64,000 nt of DNA from assembly GCF_002234675.1 (NCBI RefSeq), contig NC_019867.2, positions 7,367,561 to 7,431,560 of the forward strand. Direction: 5' to 3'. The stretch comes from Oryzias latipes (taxonomy: Eukaryota > Chordata > Actinopteri > Beloniformes > Adrianichthyidae). The notes below the pieces were generated by a model. It had not been told where the DNA came from. It worked only from the letters and a program-made list of their open reading frames with translations, and searched no databases. Shown piece by piece: positions 48,893-62,360 of the stretch. Position numbers and translations under genes: made by a program. How positions within the stretch are numbered: position 1 is the first letter of the stretch; each line of letters starts with the position of its first letter.

Positions 48893-51800
48893 GGGAAATC
48901 AAAGATAACATACTTAATGGACAAGACGGGTTTTCATTGATAGACAACCATCTGCTTTACATAAAAACAGGAAGCTCATGATCAAAGGTTTCACATTTCT
49001 TATCCTCAGATGAGGGGAAGAAAAAGGGACGGCATAAAGAACTATTTATGTCTAGTTCAACACTTAAGTTTTTAGTTTTGTTTAATTCAATTCAATTTTA
49101 TTTGTAAAAAAATGTCTTTTTTAAACCACTGTGTTGTGTTGATTTTTCATGTGTTTGTGGATACAACAAAAAATCCAAATCATTGATTGAAACATGCAGT
49201 GAATGTGACTTTTTTTTACATTTTTTCTTCAACATTTATGATATATTAGCCACAAGGGCTGGGCTTAAAAAAATCAATTAATTAAATTGAATCGATCTGC
49301 ATTTAGAAAATGCAATGTTGATTCATCAACTTCATGAATCAATTTTAAAGCATTTTTTGTGTTAATTTCAGGGAAAAAATAGATTTCTCTTAGTTTTTTT
49401 TTTAGTTTTTATAGTAAGAATTTTTTATTTTGATGCTGCAAGTTCCACCTTTATTCATTTGAAATCATCATTTCAAAGATGTAAGTTTCAGATAAAAACT
49501 TGTCAAATATATCAATATTTATCTAATTCCGTTGAATTAAAGCTCCTTTGAAACTCATGACGAGTAAATCAAATTGACTCAGTGTTTTGGCAACAGCAAC
49601 CACCCGTCTTAGCCACTTAAGGAATCTATAGAACAGTCATTTCTCCCAAAGGCTGCAGTGTAGCTCAGAGATTGACAGACCATAAGCCTCATTCTCTCAG
49701 CAGTTAATACATTAAGGGCTGTCTGTTGTTTGAATAACACAAGAGATAAGGAGTATTTTTGGGAAATCTTTATTTATTTTTATTTGGAGCTCTAGAAAAC
49801 TGTTAAAGTCCCCAATGCAATTAAAATGTAATGGTGCAAAGAAAGACAAAGCACAAAAGAAAAAACAACAGCAACAAAAAAAAAACGCACAGTAAAAACA
49901 CAGTGTGGTTGAATGAGTCATGATTTCAGGTCTTTCTTTTTTTAAACAAGTTGATGCTCTCTGATCTGAACTGAAAATGTAAAAGACCGCTCAGAATATT
50001 ATTAGCAACAAGTTCAAAATGCAGGGCTCTTTGATAGTATGAGGTTCTCAAATCTGCTTACAGTCAGTGCAAATTATGTCGACAGACTGTACTTTGTATG
50101 GTAAAGTCTAAAAAAAATCCATGTGAAGACAATTAATTTTCTTAGAAGATTCAAGCATTTTGCAGATTCCCAAACCACGTTTGTATGCATTATGCATGAG
50201 CTTGGAAGGGCAGAAGTACAGGAGAGTCCTGCAGCGCTGATTTCCTACCTTCTTGGAAGAAAATGCATGAAAATCTCTTACCAATTCCTTCTGTGGCATA
50301 CAGTATGATGCATTTGCAGGAAATAATACCCCAAAACAGGGAGGTATCTTTATTTTAAAGCTAAAGTTATGCAAAAGGCAATTCAAAGTAATTTATAGAA
50401 AAAGACAAATTAAAAGCACAAAGAAAAAACTAGATTAAAAGAGAAGGTAAAAGACGTGGCCGTCTTTTTGCAAAACTGTGAAAATATTATAAAGGGGTTA
50501 ACACTTTACTATTACGACCTTTTCTCTACATGTAGAAATAATTCTTTTTTTGGGTAGACACCCTCACTTTATAAATCAGTTATATGATATCTTTTAGGCT
50601 AAATGGACGGTAAGCTGATCAGTTCTGCTCTTGAACAGAGATAAAGCAGCAGGATAAATGGAGCACTTTATTTCCTCAAAGGAATATAAATCAGCAGTAA
50701 TCTCACATCCTCCCAGTCAATATTGAGCAGTTGGTATTCTCCACTTTATCAGCCTCTATTAAAGGGTAATAAGGCCTATAAAACCGGTGTTTGATGTGTG
50801 CGCGACTACAGATAATTATTTAAAAAAGGGGGGTGTTGGAATTCTTAGCCATGTTTGTGTGTGTGTTGGAGGGGTGGGGGTCTGCTTGTTTTTTAATGTC
50901 TGTAGATGCATGTTAAACTGCATGTCGACATGTAAGACTTGGGGAGACAACATCCCCTCCAGTCAGATGAGAATAGTGCTCTTTCCTCCCAGCAATGCCC
51001 TTAATTAGCTGGATCAGGCCACAGAAGACACTAGCGCTGCCTCGAATTTTGCAGCATCGGCCTTGACAAAACTTGTAACCCAGGCTGCAAATATTTATGA
51101 TAAACAGACAGAGACAGCAAAAAAAGACAACTAAATATGGAAATGTACAGAAGGGGCAAAACACTTCGGGAGATGTGTATTTTAATGCTTGTTTCCTGTG
51201 TTTGTGCAGGGATTTTGGGTGCGGACTGTTTGAAGGTTAAGGTTGGGGAATCGTGGTATGATATAGCATCCATTGATGAGTAAATCTAATACTCTGACTG
51301 ACCCTGCAATCTCAAATTGGCTTTTTTTATTAGGGGTCAGTGAGTATAAAGCAATGAGAAAATTAGATTGCGTAAGAGAGTGGGGAAGAGGGATGATGAA
51401 AGGAGAAAAATGTGGGGCTTAGAGAAATGAGAAAAAGAATGAAACTGGCATTGGGTGGAGGCTGGTGGTGTTTCGACTGCACAGCGTTGGCTGCTATGAG
51501 GCTGCAACTTGATGGTTGCTCCCAGTGTAACACTTTTACTCTTTTCACCTTGTATGAGTGGATCCTGATTAGTCTGGAGACAGAGTATAGTACTAAACAG
51601 AATAGATATTTTTGATGGACTGAGGTACAGGTAAGGCAGACTTTAAAAACTATCATTTATGAATTTGTCCCTTTATTTTATTTGATCTTTTTATTTCAGT
51701 CAAATTCAAAACTTCAGATGTCTCTAAAACTAAAGGAAAATAGGCTGTAAAAATGTTTTTAAAATTTGTAAAATGTGATCATTTTTGCATGACCATAAGC

Positions 51801-52647
51801 ACAAATTGTACAAAAGTCACCCAAATGTCCCCTTTTCAGCATTCAAATGTGATTTCCACTGCCTTTGACTTCTGACAGTGGGGAACACTGCTGTAGAATT
51901 CACTAAAGCTTGTCTGTATGCCAAAAATGTTGATGCTAATGTCACAGAGAAGCTTCCATTTGTTAAATATTGTGTTAAGGCAAGATGCTGGATGTGCTGT
52001 GCATAGACAAAAGAAAATTAGGAATATTACCAAAGAAAAAGCTTTCAGGCTAGGAGCTCCTTTTTAAGACTAAATCGATTAACCTGTTTGTGTTCTGTGT
52101 ACTCTCTGCAACAGATTAAAAAAAAAGCTGCAGTACTGAACTTTAGTTGAAGGGCGCAGAAGTAATCTGTGACCTTTTTTCAGTCTCTGAAAGTTTGTTG
52201 ACCTGCAGTATGAAAGGTCCTGGTTTGGCTGCATAGGAGACACGTGCTTCCATTTGAGCAAACTATATGCTATTCAACAAAATTCAACACTCATTTCCAA
52301 AATAACATGCTGTCGGGGATTAAGGTTTGTGGAGGAGCTAAGTATAAGAGACATGGCTGGGTGGAAGGAACTAAACTGAATTTAATACTGAAGCATTGCC
52401 AAACAAGAAACAAAACTCAAACTAGAACGTGATAAACCAAAAAGCAGAAACATAAAATGATAAAAGAATGGAAAAGTAATCAACTGAATCTGAAATGTTG
52501 GACTAATTTGAAACTGGAGCCCGGTGTGTTGTGACCGAGGTGAAAGCTGAGCACAAAACATGACTAAAAATAAAAAAACTCAAATTAAAGGTCACTAATA
52601 CGTGCACAGGCAAGCTCTGCAAATGTATATTACTGCAGGCACATCCA

Positions 52648-53205
52648 TTTAAGGACCCACTCTGATGAAAATTGTGTTTTTAACATGTTCTTGTGTCCTT
52701 TTTCTGATAATAGAGGACATATATTAAGAAAATCAAGCTCAAAATTGCAATTCTGAGTATTTCTCAATCCAAATCATTACGAATCAGGAGCAGAAGAAAA
52801 AATGCGGGCCACAAGCTCCCTGCTCCGTTCCAGTCTGATGCATCCACTTGCAGACGACTAGAACCATTTACATTTTAGTTTTCCCCGTCAGAGCTGGCAT
52901 CTGGCTGGCAGAGAGCTCACCATTTTTACTGCACCGGTATTGTTAGGTTAAAGATGTGAGGGACTGTCAGCTAACTGGAGAAAGTGTAAACACAGAGCTC
53001 TCAGCAACAAGGAGGGGAAGGGGGGCAGGGTTGCTCTACGGCGCAACTCAGACGAGTGATTCTAATGAAAAATTGCCACTCTGCAGAAACTATGTTCTAA
53101 AAGACGATATAGATTGTATGGATTTTGGCTAAAATAATCATAATTGAAAGACCACTGGGAACACTTTTAAAATAGATCAAATGGTGATCCGAACGGGTCT
53201 TTAAA
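52648..53205 (-). mobile_element. MITE family A, copy 6 (reverse orientation)
   Basis: This is a full-length copy. The low end reads TTTAAGGACCCACTCTGATG and the high end GATCCGAACGGGTCTTTAAA, forming imperfect inverted repeats. Internal family blocks are present (GATGCATCCACTTGCAGACG, AGCAACAAGGAGGGGAAGGG). It is about 558 bp, with no coding capacity. Confidence 0.8.
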
Positions 53206-53999
53206 ACTTCAGATTTTGTTAAAACTATCTCTCTAGATTACCACAAGACTAATAGAAAGGTAAATGAAAAATGTGATGAATCTTCTGGAGGTTGATCAAC
53301 GGCATGAAAATATTTCGATCTGTCACAAATCTATAACTGTCAATCATATAGTGTTCCTGTGAAATAGAAACCACTGACCATTAGTGTGGAAGTCTTTCTT
53401 TGTTTATGCCATCTGAGCTCTACTGCTTTAGGCTGAAGGATAAGGTTGCATGGGCAGGGAGGAGGTGGATCTTCACCGCCTCCAACGTGAGTCAGGACTG
53501 AGTCAACTGCACTGACTTACTCCTCACAGCTCACCGCTCCGGTTCATAGCCCAGTGCTCTGCCTCCCTCCCCCTCTCGCGGTCTTGCTCTCTCATTATTT
53601 CTTTATTTCTTTCTTCCTTTCCCCTTGGCTGATGCATTTACTCCTACTCAGCAGCATCTGTATGCTGAATAATATCTCTGAGTTTATGCATGTGCATGTA
53701 CATGAGGGCGGGGTTGCTATTATGGGAAAAAAAAGTCATTTTTGGACCAAGCACAAGCTAAATCAAAAACTTTTTCTATTCGTCTTCATAGAGCTGTATA
53801 TCCACTGCAATTTAAGAGCCTTTGAATAATAAACAAACTTTCATGAATGAAAATAGGTGTTTCTGGCTGTGATGCCTCCACAGATAAATTTCTATGCAGA
53901 GCAGATGCTCCATTTAATTCAAATCATTTTATTTATACGGCATCAAATCACAAACAAAATCATATGCAAAGAGAGCAAAATAACTTTTGTTATTGATTA

Positions 54000-54135
54000 G
54001 ATTAGACTAAACTGGACTGGATTACAATAGAGTACATTAGAGTATAGAGCAGACTACATTACATTACATTGGATTGGACGGCACCAGACTGGAGCGGACT
54101 GCATTAGATTTAGATTATATTAAGTATAATATAGA
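54000..54135. repeat. degenerate GATTAGACT/ACATTACATT minisatellite-like tract
   Basis: About 135 bp is made of irregular repeats of short words such as GATTAGATTAGACTAAACTG, ACTACATTACATTACATTGG and GGACTGCATTAGATTTAGAT. It appears to have arisen by slippage of a 5-10 bp unit. Confidence 0.5.
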
Positions 54136-57100
54136 TTATACTTTATTGTTACTGAGATGTACAATTACAGGTGACAAACTGAGGTTTGGCATCTGACCAT
54201 AAATGCAAAAGGGCGACAAATGAAAACCAGTCTTCTGAAGGTGCTGTGATGTAAACAAACCTATTTTCACTCAATTCCTTATATATTACTTTGTAGTGTG
54301 TCAATTTTAAAATCTGATATGGTCTTAAAATAAATGAATAAAGTAACAGTGAGTAAACCTGCTCAGTATCTATTACCTGTTCTAGTAACGGTGTTGTTTC
54401 CATGATATTCAAACCTCATAAATGCATGGCATGCAGTGATACTCACTGCATGTGTCAAAATGAGGCACACTTTTTGACAACGAATATTAATGAACTGTTG
54501 TTTTCCAGCCTGTTTGTTGGAAGTGATAGTCTGCTTACAGACATGTCGTCTGTCTGCTTATCTTTTTCTGCATACATCATTTCTTTTTTTGTTTCTTTAA
54601 TAAGATGCAGATGAAAAAAATATGAGGCTAAATTAAATTAAGTGAAACAAATAAAGATGGTGTTGCATGCCGGTGGCATTATATATCTAATTGAGATACA
54701 GTAGGCAAGCTTCACTGGAACACACACAAAAAAGGCATGACCTACTTTAGCAAATACCAGAACCTGGAAGCAAATCCAGAGAAAATTAGAAATGAATGCT
54801 GACTGGTCTTTGTGCCTTTATCCGTGACTCAGACAAAGTCATGATATGGGAAAGCAAGTGTGCCAGCTGTGGAGGCATGCTGGTTTACATAAAATGTAAT
54901 GTTAAAGGGTTACATGTGTTTGATGTGTACATCAATGCGCGCTCATGCAGGCATGTGTGTGAGAGTCAAAGGCCAGCTGACGGTTCAGTGCAGTTTAAAA
55001 AGCTTTGGTTGTGAAGCAAACTTAATGTGAGGATTTTACGCCCCTTTGGTTATTGTTAAAATTTAGAGACATCAGCTGCACTCGACACTCTGGGGAAGAA
55101 AACAATATCTCCACCGCTGAACCAGGTTTGTAGGAGCCCAGATGGGGCCCTCTGCTTCCTGGACTACTCCAGGTTGATTAAGAAACGGTGAAAAGAAACA
55201 ACAGCTGCTTATAAAATGACCTATGGTGAGGTCTCTGATGTTTCTCCAAATGAAAAGCCCTTTTTTTAAAAGAAGACATTAAAGCCAGACACTTAACTTT
55301 GGTGAGTTCAACACGTGTCATTGGGTGCTTGCTTCTGGGTGATGAGTCCTTTCATTTTGCTTTACAAAAAAGCAAATATTGCTGCTGTGGCTGTCAAGTA
55401 GCTCTCCTCCCTGCAGACAGATATTCGCACTAATGTGTTTCTTCTTTTTTTTTCTATCTGCAGGGCCCATTGAGATACTTGAGTTACAAGAAAATGGGTT
55501 GATTGCCTGAGACAACTGATCGGTCATGGCTGATCAAACCTGGAGGAGCTGGAGCTAAAAATTAAACATCATTTCTGAGATGAATAAAGTGCTAACTGCT
55601 CACAACAGACAGCAGACAAGAGTCTAAGAAATTCATATTTCAATTTTGAAAGCTGGGAAAAGATTACTGTCAACCAAGCAAAAACAAAAAAGGCAAAATA
55701 AAAGGACAGCCACTGTATTTCAAAGCAGACAGATGAATTTAGAGCTGTGATAATATGTTTGCTTAGACAGATGTCTGAACCAAAAGGTTAAAATCCTGCA
55801 AGACCTTATCATCAAAAGTTATGAGGCGAGTTTAAATGAAGCCGTGCAAGACGGGGTGAAATGATGTAAGCCACAATTTGATTGATGCTCGCACATACTT
55901 TTGCACCGCGCATACTTAGATGGAAATCAATAGCTCCACTCGACCGATGATATTTTCCTTTTAAGGATTGTAATTGTCTTTGTTTGAAGAGACCAATAGG
56001 TCTGACTGTGAGAAAAAAATACTGCCGGACTGCAGAAAAGGATATGATGTCAGTACGTGCCATATCACAGTCACAGAAGACCAGTGTTTTAAAGCAATGT
56101 GGTTATTGCTCCATGTTCAGATGCTCTGTTCATTGTTCAGTCCACTGGTTCCAAGTGTCCATGGTTTGAAAACGGTGCGCCGTGTCCTGTAGTAACAGCT
56201 TTAAAGGATTATTGACAAAGTAATAATTTGCATCAAATTTTATTTGTATACAAATATACATGTACATGTTTGATATTAATGTATTTCAGGCCTTTTTCTA
56301 CAGAGACTTTAACATTTAAGAAGCAGTATTTTTGATATGTTAGTGGATGTGTGAGAGATTTTTTTTGTTTGGCTTGTTTATTCTATTTTTCCTTACTGAT
56401 GAAAGCTGGCATTCCCTCACAGTTTGTGGAAGTCATTTACATATTCTGTATAGAGTTGATTGGATGAAAAACGTTTGTGTTGACACTTTACAGAATGAGC
56501 TCCTTTGTGATTAAAAGAGCCAGGAAAGTGAAAAGAAGTTTCCATGCCTTGTTAAAAAATGGGGTTTTGAGGAATGCACGGCTTACTCTTCACTTGGTTT
56601 AGCCATCGACATGTTTTTCTATGCAGTTTATGTGAAAAGGCTGTCTGTTGGTGGGTCTAACATGCAAGGTGCTTTGCTCTCCGTAGTAGAGTGATTTTTT
56701 TTAATTGTTTAAATAATACCCAACAAATTATTCATGCAATTACCGTAAATCTGAAGGCTTTTTACAATTGGTAAATAGAAAAAAGATGATATTACAAATA
56801 TTTGTTGTTTAAAGACTGTAAATTCAGGATAATAACTAAATTATATCAAGAAAAAATCTGCAATACTGGAAAATACAGAGTTAATTGTTCAGTATAATTA
56901 TTTCAACACTCATAGTTCCACATAATGTAAATTAGAGGCACCCCTCTTGAAAAGTCATCCCTGTTGTTTTCATTTGCCAAAAATGTGGATACATGACCTC
57001 TGAACCATAAAAAATCGGTTCAAATGACAATCAGAATGTCTTGAAAACTGTCTGTGATGTTTTGCTGTGTTCACAAACTTCTAACTTGTGAGAAGTAAAA

Positions 57101-57879
57101 TCTTTGCACTTCATCGCTGGTGTATGTGCGTAATTTAAAAAATATATATATTGATTGTTTCTGTCAGAAACTGTAGCCATGTGGTCACAGGCTCTGTTCT
57201 GCATGAGTCTGCACTTCTAGAAAGCAACTTGAGGACAACCTTTAAGTAGAGAGAGACACAAAACATGGCATCATTAGCTGTATCTGTTAGCTCTAAAGGA
57301 GTGTGATCAGATTGCAGGCGGGCCTGTACTTAAGGTCATGAACTGTCGGCGAAATGTGTTTTAATGAGGTCATTGGGATCTGTCATGGTCATACAGACTC
57401 CTGCTTTGACTGTGGCGAGCAGCTCTGCAGCCTCATAATTAAAGTAAGGGTCAGGGCAGGGCAGCAGTGGCCTACAAACAGAAAAAGCGACACATCTGAG
57501 ATATTTTTAGTTTTAAAAATTGAGGACTGGAGTTTTTTCCTAAGAACGTTAAAGTGAGCCAAGTCATTTTTAGGAATGTACAAGATACAAGGAAGATAGA
57601 ATTTGTTGAAGCCTATTTACCAGCCATTTTAACACTTAAACCTGCTCAACATTTACGATAAAGTTGGAACCTGATCAGCCAATCAGATGGCATTAACTTT
57701 TAAACATGGTCAAGGTGACCTGCAAGGATTCAGTGTGAGTATCACAATTGGAGCGAAAGAGGATTTGAACGAGTGAGATCATTTTTTACTTCAGCCTGGA
57801 AAGGACTATGTTTTTATGGATCATTCTGACCCAACATTTTCTAATCTTCTCCTGTCCAATCTAAGTGAGTCCTCAGAAA

Positions 57880-58010
57880 CTGGTGGCTCAGTTTCCTGTT
57901 CTTATCTCTGACAGGACTGACACTCAGCATTATCCTCTGCTGCTGTAGTCCACCTGCCTTAAGGTTAGACGTGTTGCGCATTCAGAAGTGGATTGCTGCA
58001 TGCTTTGGCT
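57880..58010 (-). mobile_element. Tc1-like transposon fragment
   Basis: The text GGCTCAGTTTCCTGTTCTTA and CTGCTGCTGTAGTCCACCTG is closely similar to 60870-60990 in this window, part of the decayed Tc1-like transposase listed there. Only about 130 bp remain. Confidence 0.6.
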
Positions 58011-58204
58011 CTAAAGGCTAATTATTTCATGCCTCTTTCTGTCATCAAGGACCAGTTTCACTGTTTTCCTCTAATCTCTAACATTAAGAAATCACCTATT
58101 ATCTCCATTCTAATACCCAGCTTAATCTTCATTAAGTGTTCTGGACTAATATTCCACCTTAAAAAAACATAAGCAGCCTTATTGTAACTGTTTTTTAACA
58201 ATTT

Positions 58205-58375
58205 AGCTCAGTGGTGTTGAACTGGAGGGCAGGTGATTTATCAGATACTCCAGTCTTGCCTGCCACTGATTAGCTGCATCAGGTGTCCTTTAAAAAATAA
58301 AAAGCTGCAAGGCAGGGTTAGTTAAAAAAAAAAACTAGCAGGATTCTCACCCTTGAGGACAGCGGTTTGACATCT
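58205..58375. repeat. short hAT-like MITE (GGATCAGGTGTGTT family), copy 2
   Basis: CTCAGTGGTGTTGAACTGGA lies on the left and CCTTGAGGACAGCGGTTTGA on the right, with AGCTGCATCAGGTGTCCTTT in the middle. It is a diverged relative of the repeats at 38085 and 61935. Confidence 0.5.
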
Positions 58376-59340
58376 GTGCATTAGCATAAACTATTCTATA
58401 CCCCAAAACACAGACATAAAAGCAACTGCTGTCTTAATAAATCCTGTGCTATAAGAGAATACTATGAACCATTATTTGAAATCACTTCCTGAAACCCCTT
58501 AACAATGTTATGCTTTATTTCTGTTCTTGTTATATGAAAAAAAATCTATTTTAATTTTTTAAAAAGGAGGGGAAAAGTAGATCGAATATGGTTCTTAATG
58601 AATTTTAAAATAGCACACCATCATTCCAGACATATTCATATTTATGATTTCACATAAATATATTAATTATGTTATAAAATATAAAATATATAGTGTTAAG
58701 GACAAGGCACTTGTCTGAGCTTGGCTGGTTAACAGCGTAACTGTGCAAATGACCTTTTTTTGTCTTTACTTGACAAATATTTTCATACAAAGTATATTTT
58801 ATGTAAACTTTTTTGCAAGTAGCTTGTAATATTCAAATATTGACTCAAAGTTCACCCACTGCCACACAAAGCAATCGCTGTATAAAGACACAATCTGGGC
58901 TTTAAAAGTTTAGAAATTCTGTTTGGGATTTGTTTCCTCAATTGGAATGAATCTCAAAAATATGTTTACTTCCTTATTTATTTATATTTGCTATTATTAT
59001 TATTACTCCAACTATCACAAAATGGGATAATTCAGATTCTGAGTACTCACAGGAAAAATAGTTTGATTCTATGAAATGCAGATCTGATTATCTGAATGCA
59101 TTTCGAAAGAGCAGGTCTTCATTTTTACACAAATGCGTGTTTCTGATTTGACATGGGGATAATCACCAGGCATTTGCCTAAACGTGGAGATGATTTGTGA
59201 ATGTGGGGATTAAAATTGGATATTAGTTCTTATTTCTCTGTTAAAGTAGATCCAGAAATATTAAGAAGGACTCACACACCCAAATAAAGTATTTTTTATG
59301 TAAGAAAATCCATTCTTGTTTTATATGCGTTTGTTTTTCA

Positions 59341-60146
59341 GCCAAATTAGCTGCTAAAATGCCAACTTCTCAAGGGCAAAGATGGGGTCCGCGTGTTATT
59401 TGTAGCCGTGCGTCCCGCTTCATCTTCTTCACCATGCGCCAACGGAGTTGCACTACAATCTTGAAGACACCCCCCACTACAGATGACCAGGTGTAAAATA
59501 CAAGTCTCATGTTGAAGGCGAAAAAAAAAGGTCACGTGACAATGGAGCAAGAAAAGAAGGGGGGAAAGATATGAAGAGCACGTAAATGATAAACAACAGA
59601 AATATTGTAACTTTTCTAGAAGGTAACATCTCTTTTTTCTTGTCTGATAGTTGCGCGTTTTTGTCACAACTTGTAGACGAGGAAAGGCTAAACAGCTGAA
59701 TTGCAGCTTCGGCAGAGTAGCTGAACGCGTAGCAGCTAGGAGTTCTGGCACAATAGGTGTATATTTACACACAGTTTAGCTCCCTGACGTTTCTTTTTGT
59801 CCGAGTGACTAAAACCTATGTCTGCAACTTAGGACATTTCCTCTTTTTTCCTCACTTTAGTCGATTTATGAGTTTCTTCTTCTCGTCGACTCTGAATCAT
59901 CAGCTAACACACGACGAAGTGGTCAGAGAGAGAGAGAGGGAAACAACTGATCATGATGTGGAAAATATTGTGTCGTTTAGTTCTAAAACCAGACAGTCAG
60001 CGTCCTCTCGGATTATTAACGTATAGATAACCAGCTAAGTTAACGTTGTTTTGATTGGTGCCTTTCTTGTATGTGAAGGCAGACAGAGGATGAGCTGAGA
60101 TTCCAGGTGGGATGAGTGAGAGAGAGGACTCCACTGTAAAACGCAC
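59341..60146 (+). promoter_or_regulatory. pheta promoter and 5' UTR exon region
   Basis: This region is richer in CG dinucleotides (59390-59460, 59700-59750, 59880-59910) than its AT-rich surroundings and ends in a strong splice donor (CGCAC/GTGAGT at 60147), which can join the acceptor at 62339-62340. The transcription start is not fixed. A short upstream reading frame begins at 60112 (MSEREDSTVKRT) and stops at the splice junction. Confidence 0.5.
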
Positions 60147-60439
60147 GTGAGTACTATCAAATCCTACATTTGCTTTTTTTTTAAAGGAACAGGTGTACCA
60201 ACAAACAAAAAACTTACATTAGTAACACTAAAACAGACGGACAAGAGATGTTATATTGTTGGCGAATCATGAATCTGAAGTGAATCAACTATTTAACTTT
60301 AAACCAGAGCTTTCCATCTTTTACCAGGTATTTTCATGATATTCTTTTCCTCCAATAACTCCTTTTCTCATCGTATATTATTGTTTGAACACGTCTAATC
60401 CAGGTAATCAGCAGTAACTATTAGCTGCAACAATTTACT

Positions 60440-61290
60440 TTTCCCACAAGTCAGTTCAAACCACGATGCCAATCTCCCGTTCCACCACATCCCAAAGGTG
60501 ATCTATTGGGTAAAATAGTGAACACGTCATGTTCAATTAACCCGTCTGAGATGATTCCAGCTTTATGACGTGGTGCCTTATCAGAAGATGGTACACTGTG
60601 GTCATAAAGGGATGGACATGGTCAGCAACAATTCTCAGGCAGGGCGTGGTGTTGGAACCATGCTCAATTGGTACTTAGGGGCCTAAAGTGAGCCAAGAAA
60701 ATATCCCCCACACCATTATACCACCACCACCAGCTGAACCGTTGATACAATGCAGGATGGGTCCATGCTTTCATGTTCTGACCTTACCATCCGAGTGTCG
60801 CAGCAGAAATGGAGACTCATCAGACCAGACGACGTTTTTCCATCTTCTATTGTTCCGTTTTGCTGAGCCTGTGTGAATTGTAGCCTCAGTTTCCTGTTCT
60901 TAGATAACAGGAGTGACACCCGCTTTGGTCTTCTGCTGCTGTAGCTCATCTGCCTCAAGGTGGGACGTGTTGTGCGTTCACAGATGCTCTTCTGCAGACC
61001 TCGGTAGTAACCAGTGGTTATTTGAGTTCCTGTTTCCTCATTATCAGCTGGAATTCTTCCTCTGGCATCAACGAGGCATTTCCACCCACAGACCATTCTC
61101 TGTAAAGTCTAGAGATGGTTGTTCGTGAAAATCCCAGTGGATCAGCAGTTTGTGAAATCCTCAGACCAGCCCGTCTGGCACCAACCACCCTGCCACGTTC
61201 AAAGTCACTTCAGTCACCTTTCTTCCTCATTCTGATGCTCAGTTTGAACTGCAGCAGATTCCCTTGACTGTGTCTACTTTCCTAAATGCT
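60440..61290 (-). pseudogene. decayed Tc1-like transposase
   Basis: Read on the minus strand, the N-terminal DNA-binding region appears near 61100-61215 (helix-turn-helix words ending ISR-like). Next come CGWKCLVDARGR-like text, KSICERTTRPTLRQMSYSSR (near 60900-60990), LLSKNRKLRLQFTQAQQNGT, and a DPSCIVSTVQ segment at about 60740. C-terminal text with WDVVERE-like words is near 60450-60500. Frameshifts and an internal deletion break it; the longest intact piece is 126 codons (60716-61096). It lies in the 5' UTR intron of the pheta gene. Confidence 0.75.
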
Positions 61291-61934
61291 TTGAGTTGAA
61301 CGATGAAAACCCTTTCTGTTGGCTTTTACTAAGCCTGGTGTAATAAATAAATAAATAATATATCACTATACATGTCTGACACTTTCAATGTAAGCATATT
61401 GGTATGCAGCAGGAACGGTACAGTAGTGTAACATACAGATCAGTTTAAAACTGATGTCGGCATCCCGACTGAGTCGAACAGTGATATTTGCAACCCTCTA
61501 GGATCAGAATAACTTTTGTGCTGGGTTTAAAAATGAAATGATTCAAAATGCAAAAGCCTTTAACACATTTATATGTTTAGTTCTTTTTTTTTTTGTAAAA
61601 AAAAAAGGCTTTGTGAATATTTTTTTTATTAGTGAAACACATAGTATAGAGTTTTTATTACAAACTTCAAATGTCAAAACCATAAAAACACATAAAATGT
61701 ACAGAACTATTTAAATATAAGTAAAACAAAAATTATAAACTTCAAACCTTTATTTAGTTTAAGTTGGTAGTTGAATTAATTTGATTTTTTTTTAAAACCA
61801 AACAACACTGGTTATGGAATATAAATGTGGAAAATGAAAATATGTTTATTAAAAAATCAATCTGAAATGTGAAATTGTAAAACAAATTTGAATACATTAT
61901 TTATTTTGACAGTTTTAATCAGTTGTAGTCCAAA

Positions 61935-62105
61935 CCATTGATCTTCAACCCTGGTCCTCGAGGACTACTGCCCTCTTTGTCTACTTGCTGAGATGTTGGA
62001 TTATCTGGATTAGGTGTGTTCAGTCGATAAGAATCTGGATTTACCAGCAATTTGAAACAGGGATGGTCCGAAGACAAGCAGGCAGTGGCTGTTAAGGACT
62101 CTGGT
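61935..62105. repeat. short hAT-like MITE (GGATCAGGTGTGTT family), copy 3
   Basis: It contains CCATTGATCTTCAACCCTGG and TCCTCGAGGACTACTGCCCT on the left, ATCTGGATTAGGTGTGTTCA in the middle and a degraded right arm near 62090. It is related to copies at 38085 and 58205. Confidence 0.55.
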
Positions 62106-62360
62106 TTGAGTGCCCCTTTAGATGTTGATCTGATCTTGACTGCATAAAAAACACATCATATTCCAGAGGAACATGGCTCACCTTGGCTTTGGTATATGTT
62201 GGATTTTTTGAAGTGACGAGCAAAAAAGATTGCCTTAAACGTTTATAGAATGTGCTCCCTCATAAGGCAGTATACTATTGTGACACCTTCAGATATTTTT
62301 ATTTTACTAAACAGCGACTTTTTTTTTTTTTTTTTTTTAGGTGAACAGATAAAGGAAAGG

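Larger units (their letters stand above)
48900..59340. other. intergenic region prr16 to pheta, no gene seen
   Basis: This is about 10 kb of AT-rich sequence. It contains MITE A copy 6 (52648-53205), a degenerate minisatellite-like tract (54000-54135), a Tc1 fragment (57880-58010) and a small foldback repeat (58205-58375). Short lipid-like LINE tail words (TTCAATTCAATTTTATTTGT near 49085 and a relative near 53915) also occur. No ORF with family resemblance or good exon borders was found. Confidence 0.55.
60147..62340. other. pheta 5' UTR intron
   Basis: This intron lies between the donor at 60147 and an acceptor after a 22-nt poly-T tract (62317-62338). It holds the Tc1 fossil and a small foldback repeat at 61935-62105. 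No coding exon is evident. Confidence 0.55.

Noticed and set aside
57354..57557. 67-codon ORF with Cys/His pattern and a good donor inside
   Set aside because: No acceptor or partner exon and no known domain; chance ORF.
59341..59491. Exon-like block (SRASRFIFFTMRQ) with AG and GT borders, faintly like the anticodon-binding fold of aspartyl-tRNA synthetase
   Set aside because: Only a few scattered residues match, flanking text does not, and a stop follows just past the donor. Better explained as pheta promoter or leader sequence.
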